A stretch of DNA of 64,000 nucleotides. Source: Myotis daubentonii (taxonomy: Eukaryota; Chordata; Mammalia; Chiroptera; Vespertilionidae). Position 1 is the first letter of the stretch, and every line of letters starts with the position of its first letter. The position numbers were made by a program, and so were the translations under genes. The stretch covers positions 86,812,641-86,876,640 of the forward strand of contig NC_081846.1 in NCBI RefSeq assembly GCF_963259705.1. The letters run 5' to 3'. Positions 58,359-64,000 of the stretch are shown piece after piece. The notes below the pieces were generated by a model. That model had not been told where the DNA came from. It saw only the letters and a program-made list of their open reading frames with translations, and searched no databases.

Positions 58359-59279
58359 TAAAGGCCTGGTGCATGGGTGGGGGCTGGCTGGTTTGCCCTA
58401 AAGGGTGTCCTGGATCAGGGTGGGGATTCTGCTGGGGTGCCCGGCCAGCCTGGGTGAGGGGCTGATGGCTGTTTGTAGGCTGACCAAACCCCCCAGAGGG
58501 GACCCTCACCCCATGGGGGTGTGGCCAGCCTGGGTGAGGGGCTGAGGGCCATTTTCAGGCTGGCCACACCCCCTTCAGGGTGGAGGTTCCTGCTGGGGTG
58601 CCTGTCCAGCCTGGGTGAGGGGCTGATGGCTGTTTACAGGCTAGCCAAGGCCCTTCAGGTAGGGGTCCCCACTGGGGTGCCTGGCCAGCCTGAGTGAGGG
58701 GCTGAGGGCCATTTTCAGGCTGCCCACAGCCCCTTCAGGGTGGGGGAATCCCGCTGGGGTGCCTGGCCAGCCTGGATGAGGAGCTGATGGCCGTTTTCAG
58801 GCTGGCCATGCCCCAGCGACCCAAGCTCCCAGCCTCTCCTTTTTTTCTTTTTTCTTTTTTTTTGGGGGGGGGGATTTATTTATCTTCTATAATTGAAACT
58901 TTGTAGCCTTGAGTGGAGGCCAGGTCCCGCTGGAAGTCTGGGTTGCCCCTGGCAACCCAGGCTCCCAGACCCTCTTTGTGCAGAGGCCATGGTCGGCTGG
59001 AAGCAGGTATCTGGAATTTATTTATCTTCTATAATTGAAACTTTGTAGCCTTGAGCGGAGCCGAGGGCCGGCCATGGCAGGTGGGAAGCTTGGCTTCCTC
59101 CATCACCGGGGGCAACCCAAGCCTCCTGCTTGCTCCAGCTCTGTGGCCTGGCTGCTGCCATCTTAGTTGGATTAATTTGCATACTCGCTCCTGATTGGCT
59201 GGTGGGCGTGGCTTGTGGGCATGGCTTGAGTGTAGTGGAGGGATGGTTAATTTGCATGTTTCTCTTTTATTATACAGGA
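58359..59279 (-). mobile_element. HeliBat-type Helitron, unit B, with internal tandem repeats
   Basis: On the minus strand it starts TCCTGTATAATAAAAGAGAA at 59279 and its 3' end (ccaggcctttA) abuts the 5' end of unit A. The right host base is T (59280), so units A and B together fill one A|T site. Internal features are an about 80-bp repeat (units near 58441, 58524, 58604, 58683, 58764) and a 40-bp direct repeat at 58874-58913 and 59016-59055. Non-autonomous. Confidence 0.9.
58440..58815 (-). repeat. About 80-bp tandem repeat inside Helitron unit B
   Basis: Five diverged units, each beginning near 'ccagcctgggtgaggggctg' and running to a 'ggggtgcc' end. Given on the plus strand, although the element is in minus orientation. 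Confidence 0.85.
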
Positions 59280-59452
59280 TGGAATCTAAAGAACAACATA
59301 AACAAATAGAGTAGAAACAGACTTATAGATACAGAGAACAGACTGATGAGTTCCAAAGGGGAGGGGAGTCGGAGATTGGATGAAAATGTGAAGGGATTAA
59401 GTACAAATACTTACAAATAGTCATGGGGGTGTAAAGTACAGCCTAGGGAACG
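59280..59452 (+). mobile_element. L1 3'-end fragment, part 2
   Basis: 'tggaatctaaagaacaacat' follows directly on part 1. Joining ..TTTATA (57914) to TGGAATC (59280) gives the expected L1 sequence, proving the Helitron interruption. Continues to 'cagcctagggaa'. Confidence 0.92.
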
Positions 59453-59984
59453 TCTATACTAATAAAAGGGTGATATGCTAATTAGACTGGACATCCTTCC
59501 AGACAAAGTTATGGTGGAGGGTTCCAAGGCAGAGGTTGTTAGGGGGTGATCAGGCTGGCAGGGAGAGCAGTTAGGGGGCAATCAGGCCACAGGGATGGGC
59601 AGTTAGGGGCAATCAGGCCAGCAGGGGAGGGCAGTTAGGGGCAATCAGGCCAGCAGGGGAGCAGTTAAGGGTGATCAGGCCAGCAGGGAGCAGTTAGGGG
59701 GTGATCAGGCTGGTAGGGGAGCAGTTAGGGGTGATCAGGCAGACAGGCAGAGGCAGTTAGGGGCATCAGGCTGTCAGGCAGAGTGGTTAGGGGTGATCAG
59801 GCAGGCAGGCATGCAGGCGAGCGGTTAGGAGCCAACGGTCCCAGATTGCGAGAGGGATGTCCGACTGCTGGTTTAGGCCTGATCCCAGGAGTCAGACGTC
59901 CCCCAAGGGGTCCCGGATTGGAGAGGGTGCAGGCCGGGCTGAGGCCACCCCCTCGTGCATTAATTTCATGCACCGGGCCTCTAG
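59453..59984 (+). mobile_element. HeliBat-type Helitron, unit C, with minisatellite
   Basis: Starts TCTATACTAATAAAAGGGTG (59453), ends ..GGGCCTCTAG (59984), and has a hairpin GTGCATtaatttcATGCAC before the terminus. Internally about 290 bp (59515-59805) consists of an imperfect about 30-bp tandem repeat of type 'agttaggggcaatcaggcca'. Non-autonomous, 532 bp. Confidence 0.92.
59515..59805 (+). repeat. About 30-bp minisatellite in Helitron unit C
   Basis: About nine irregular units of 'gcagttaggggNNatcaggc' with variable spacing. Confidence 0.88.
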
Positions 59985-60138
59985 CCTATAATAATAAAAT
60001 TGTAATATGCTAATTAGACCAGATGTCCTTCCAGACGAAGCCAGGGAAGCCTGGGTCCTGGGTGCCAGAGGAAAGCCGGTACTGGCAGCAGGGAAGGAAG
60101 GCCTGCTCTTGCACACATTTTGTGCATCGGGCCTCTAG
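59985..60138 (+). mobile_element. HeliBat-type Helitron, unit D (tandem after unit C)
   Basis: Begins CCTATAATAATAAAATTGTA immediately after the CTAG of unit C, lacking only the first T. It shares 'aatatgctaattagaccaga' with unit C and ends ..GGGCCTCTAG at 60138, with hairpin GCACACATTTTGTGC. The next host base is T (60139). Length 154 bp. Confidence 0.92.
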
Positions 60139-60326
60139 TAGTCAATAATATTGTGATAACTATGTGTGGTGCCAGGTGGGTACTAGAAATACCAGGGGAA
60201 CACTTTGTAAAGTATATGATTGTCTGACCACTATGCCGTACACTCGAAACTAACACAAAATAATGTTGAATGTGAACTGTGATTGAAAAATAAAATTAAA
60301 AATAAATAAAATAATAAAAAGTAAAT
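60139..60326 (+). mobile_element. L1 3'-end fragment, part 3 (3'UTR and A-rich tail)
   Basis: 'tagtcaataatattgtgata' follows on from 'cagcctagggaa' in the L1 3'UTR, so the second Helitron insertion also occupies a clean site. The segment ends in A-rich sequence. Confidence 0.92.
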
Positions 60327-61149
60327 AAAATGTGCTGATCTTTCAGCTTTGCCTCTGGAAATAAGCTTGAAGAAGTGATAAATAAAAGGACTATGCAGGA
60401 CAGGTAATTTATTGAAATCTGAATTTGCCTTTTCTCACCTTTCCCTCTGAAAGCCCCAGATTTGTAGGTGACCCTTGCCTATGTCCCGATCCCCGGGGCA
60501 TTGGCAAAACCCAAGCAGCAGCTCCTGACAGGTACCCGTCCTTTGGGGAAAAGGACCATCAGGAAAGAAATTGCAGAGGCGGTCCCCAAAAGGAGTGGGT
60601 GGGGGCGAGAGCTTGAGTAGGAAGGGGGAAGGATCCTGGCCACTTGGAAGGGCTTCCAAGTCCCAGCGGTGGGATGGGGCCCCTGCATAGCAAGGGCATA
60701 CCATCCAGGGAAACGAGTCAAAGCGCACCCCCACCCAGTGCCCTGAGCCCCAAATCTGGCAGCTCAGCAGCCACTGGATACCAAGGAGCATGCCCGCTGG
60801 AGGAGGGCTCCTTCTGGGCCGCCGCCCACGGTGCCTGCACACCGTGCACACTCCGGGACCTCTGCATGAACCCGAGGCAGGGAGCTCTGAAAACAACCGA
60901 GGTGATTTCCTGGCCAGGCCTTACGTAGAATGTAATAAAAACTTTAAATGGGACATTCCCATGTATCTACATTTATGCAAAAAATCAAGGTAACTGGGTA
61001 TAGAGTTGTCTTGTTTTGCTTTTTTAAACCAGGAGTTAAATATTTCCATAGAGAGATGCCAAAGTCCCCTGCCGGTGTTGCCTGAACTCCAGGCACATAC
61101 CTTTTCCATTGCACCAACCCGGCTGGAGGATCATTATCTATATTTAGTG

Positions 61150-61320
61150 TCTTGCTGTCCTTCGAGGTTCTTGATCCTGGAGGCTCATCAGCATGATCTC
61201 TTGTTTACCTCCATATCCCCAGCGCCTTGCACAGCGCCTGGCAATCGCTCAGGGAATGAATGGGGGACTAAACCAGTACATGAATGAGTGAGTGAGTGAA
61301 TGAATCAATGAACTAATAGG
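61150..61320 (+). repeat. L2 LINE 3' end
   Basis: 'ccccagcgccttgcacagcg' then 'cctggcaatcgctcaggga' and a tail of TGAATGAG/TGAA units form the characteristic end of L2, sense strand. Confidence 0.85.
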
Positions 61321-61829
61321 CATCTGGCGTGTGAGATAAAGGGCTGGTGAGGCTGTCCTGTCATCCCCACACAGCGCTCCTGGCAGCCTGGAGAGCTGTG
61401 CGGGCAGCGGAGTTAACTGGAAGGCCAGCCTCGGGGAGTGTGAGCAGCCCTTCTCCAGGCAGGCCGACTGGGAGCCTTGCGGGCAGCTTGCACAATCCTG
61501 TGGGCTGCTGTGATTCTCATTTTTGGGGCATGGAGTCATCTCTGCCGCAGGCCTCTCCCTCCTTGCCCTGGATTGTCTCTTGGCAACATAAAAGGAACTG
61601 TGTGTCTGTTGTCTGTGGGAAGAACTTCAGACCCTCATCCCCTCTAGGAAGCCTGACCTGATCGACTAGATCTGCCCCGGGACACCAGGAGGCGGGGCCT
61701 CAAGGGAGCTTGGAGCTCATGCTGCCCAACCCCTTCATTTCACCTCCTTCCTGAGTCCCAGGCCCCTGAGACCTTAGGGGGGGACACAGCCCACTGCAAG
61801 TGTGGCAAAACTTGGCACGGAGCTAGGTG

Positions 61830-62045
61830 TCCTGGATGGCACCTGGTTTCAGAACCAGTCAAACAGGGCAGTAAATTCCTGCACAGCCACTGTCCAGCCT
61901 GTGAATTTGGATCAGGGACCTGTCTTTCCTGAGTCCCAGTCCCCTCATCTGCATTGCACCGCGTGCAGGGCTGCTGTGGAGACAGACTGCCCGCTAGGCC
62001 CCTGGAGGTGCCTAGCGCGGTGCCTGGCTCAGTCTGGCGCGTCTG
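61830..62045 (+). repeat. MIR SINE
   Basis: 'ggcacctggtttcagaacca', then 'gagtcccagtcccctcatct' and 'cctagcgcggtgcctggctc', fit sense MIR order. Confidence 0.75.
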
Positions 62046-62775
62046 CCTCCCACTTCCTCCTGCCCTTTCTTTCCTAACTTCTCCCACTCACCGTTTCTCA
62101 CCATTCCTCCCTGTCTGGGCATGAAGTGCCCCTTCAAGCTGAATGCCCCACTGCAGGAAAATTTACTTCCCTGATTGGCTGTGTGTGATGTCACGGCTTT
62201 AGATTCATGTGTATCCACCTACTTTTTCTCTCCTCACGCACCTCTTGATCTTGCCAAATTCATTCATATGTTCCTTTCTCCTTCCCTTCCTGCAAACGTT
62301 GCCAGGCCCCTGCCGTGTTCCAGGTACCTGCTGGACAGAGGTGCCCTTGGCTGGCCTCTGCCCTTTAAGAGCTCACCTACTGCTCGAGAGAGGCCGTGTG
62401 GGCAGTGACAGCACAGGGAAGGAGAGCTTCCACGGGTTTTCCTCTGGGCCGAGCTCTAGCTCCAGGGGCTGTCTGGGTGCAGGCGGGTTTCCGGTGGGGA
62501 GAGCTGGAAGAAGCACACAGAATACCTGGCCCTGAGGAGGAGCCTGTGAGAGTGTCAGAGTGGAGAGAGGCTTTTTACATCATCAGCAACGCCAGAGCCG
62601 TGGGGCCCAGGGTGGGCGGGTGACAGGAGGCCTGGCTCCGGTGCCAGCCTTCAGAGCCCGGCAATGGCTCACCTGCGGCCCCAGAAGGGGCCACGCTGCA
62701 GGGGCGCGGCTTGTTCTCAGGGCCCAGCGTGAGCCGGGGACGCCCTGTCACTCAGGCCCGCGGGTCAGGCTCGCA

Positions 62776-62925
62776 CGCTGTGTTCATTGCCCACATTACT
62801 CACTGTTTTGTTACCTAAAATACACTTAATTCCTATTAATAATGAGCACTGCAGGGCAGAGATTTCATCATTCGCACTAAATTACTTTATTGCTGTTTAC
62901 AAAGGAGCTGCCTGTGATGTCTGGC
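62776..62925. promoter_or_regulatory. Candidate conserved non-coding element
   Basis: AT-rich block with 'acttaattcctattaataat' and 'cactaaattactttattgct' (several TAAT-type sites) plus 'tgctgtttacaaaggagctg' (forkhead/SOX-type sites), abruptly bordered by GC-rich DNA. No repeat family recognised. Confidence 0.4.
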
Positions 62926-64000
62926 AGGGCCACGGCGACCGGCCTTCACACAGGGGCCGCTCTCACACGCGGGCTGCCGTGGGGTGTGTAGTCACAGGCA
63001 GGTGTATTTCCTTGTCCGATTGCAGCAGCTCACGAACAGTGCCTGGACGGAGGCAGGAGCCCAATTTATCACAGAGACAGGCCAGGCACAGGGCTAAGGG
63101 CTCTCAGGCGCTTCTCTCCGTGGAACTCGGGACCCATGGCTCGCATCTGCCATCATCCTTGTCCCTGTGTGGGCATGGAGGCTCTCAGAGCCCAGAGGGC
63201 CTGCCTCAGGCTCCCGGTGAGCCCAGCCTGGCCTGGCCCCAACGCCCAGCCCTCTGCCGGCCCTTAGGTGCTGCCCTCCGCCCCCGGCCGGAGGCTGCTC
63301 ATGCTCGCCTCTCAGTGAGACTGTGCTGGCAAGGCTGGGGGCGGTGGGAAGATTGCTCATTAGTGCTATTATTTTTTGCAGTAAGTTTTGCATCTTTCAT
63401 TAATGGCCGTGAAAGTCCCACTCCATTCCCCGGCCCTGGCTCCCTCGGGGCATGGTTAGTAAGAGCTGATGCCAGAGCCGGGGTGGGGTGTGTGCCCGAG
63501 TGGCTTCTCTCGCCCACCGAGCACACAGACCTCGGCAAAAACAATTCCTACTTGGCAAACGGCGGTGTTTGCCTGGGACAGGACCTTTCAGCCCGCACCG
63601 GCTCTGTTGGTTCTGGCACAGGCCTGGGGGATGGCCAAGCCTCCAAGTTTGCTAACTTCCTGGATTCCTTATCATGCAGCCTGTCCTGCCAGGGGGCAGG
63701 TGAAATGCTGTTTTGTGCCCAAGAGAAGATAGTGAGAAGTTCCACAAAACCATTGCTGCCCCCGAGGGCAGGGCCGCCAGGGCTGGGCCAGGGCTGCAGG
63801 GGCAGGTCAGATGCACAGATAAGCCTGCTCGCCTTCGCCTGGCCCCGGCCTGCCCTGCCGCCACCTTTCCCCTGTGAGTTCCCGCCCCTGAATTCTCCCC
63901 TCTGGCCGGCACGGCTCCTCACTCCATCTGGAACCAAGTGCCCCGTCCAGCCCCACGCCCCTGCCAGGCCATGCCTGCTTTGGCATTTCCTCCCACCAGC
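62926..64000. other. GC-rich non-coding DNA with an AT-rich core
   Basis: The segment 63340-63420 ('gattgctcattagtgctatt', 'catctttcattaatggccgt') is another AT-rich block within GC-rich DNA. The rest appears single copy. No gene is recognised. Confidence 0.4.

Larger units (their letters stand above)
57634..60341 (+). mobile_element. U6-L1 chimeric retro-insertion with 15-bp TSD, later hit by two Helitron insertions
   Basis: The insertion is bounded by AAAATGTGCTGACCT (57634-57648) and AAAATGTGCTGATCT (60327-60341), one mismatch. Between them are a near full-length U6 copy (57639-57744), directly joined at its T-run to L1 3'-terminal sequence, and an A-rich tail (60276-60326). The U6 start GTGCT overlaps the left duplication, so target and U6 share microhomology at the junction. 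Such chimeras are known from human and other mammals and are explained by L1 reverse transcriptase switching from L1 RNA to U6 RNA during insertion. Removing the Helitrons restores a continuous L1 tail. Confidence 0.92.
60342..62775. other. Non-coding stretch with L2/MIR
   Basis: Single-copy-looking DNA apart from an L2 tail at 61150-61320 and a MIR at 61830-62045. An AT-richer stretch at 60925-61060 is unassigned. No gene is recognised. Confidence 0.45.

Noticed and set aside
57915..60138. LTR retrotransposon or solo LTR as an explanation for the Helitron clusters
   Set aside because: No TG..CA ends and no 4-6 bp duplication; the ends are TC..CTAG in an A|T site with hairpins, which define Helitrons.

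Overview
The window is mammalian nuclear DNA, most probably from a vespertilionid (evening) bat. The evidence is a combination of repeats: at least six Ves-type tRNA-derived SINEs, non-autonomous Helitrons of the HeliBat type (TC at the 5' end, a hairpin then CTAG at the 3' end, inserted between host A and T), and several short hAT transposons with intact 8-bp target duplications. Ancient MIR, L2 and old L1 copies are those shared by all placental mammals. There is no bacterial-style gene organisation and no open reading frame that I can defend as a real protein. I therefore annotate no CDS. The window looks intergenic or deep-intronic. Layout: 0-33 kb is mostly GC-rich single-copy-looking DNA with scattered MIR and L2 fragments, simple repeats (a 356-bp CCCT tract, a CCTT tract, a CA/TG tract), two related hAT elements with different centres (1090-1314 and 5523-5745), one Ves SINE, and a CpG-rich block at about 19.44-20.0 kb beside an AT-rich stretch that could be regulatory. 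From 33.6 to 48.7 kb is a nested retrotransposon cluster. A nearly full-length L1 on the minus strand (33777-41720, 5'UTR with repeated modules, ORF1, ORF2 endonuclease and reverse transcriptase remnants) sits inside an older plus-strand L1, with a target duplication preserved on both sides. Later insertions (Ves SINEs, a short poly-A element) and a hexanucleotide expansion lie inside it. Another old plus-strand L1 follows (about 43.8-48.66 kb), carrying two Ves SINEs and a mariner-like MITE. From 48.7 to 57.6 kb the sequence is GC-rich again, with a 21-copy, 39-bp minisatellite at 49262-50080. The most informative locus is 57634-60341. A U6 snRNA pseudogene is joined at its 3' T-run to a 5'-truncated L1 tail, and a 15-bp target duplication flanks the whole, so it entered as one U6-L1 chimera. 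That insertion was then hit twice by HeliBat DNA in opposite orientations, each time as a two-unit tandem. From 60.3 to 64.0 kb is single-copy DNA with L2 and MIR pieces and two AT-rich blocks near the end that resemble conserved non-coding elements. No genes work together here. The interest lies in the order and mechanism of the mobile-element insertions and in a few possible regulatory blocks. Repeat family names come from recognition of consensus features and were not checked against a database.
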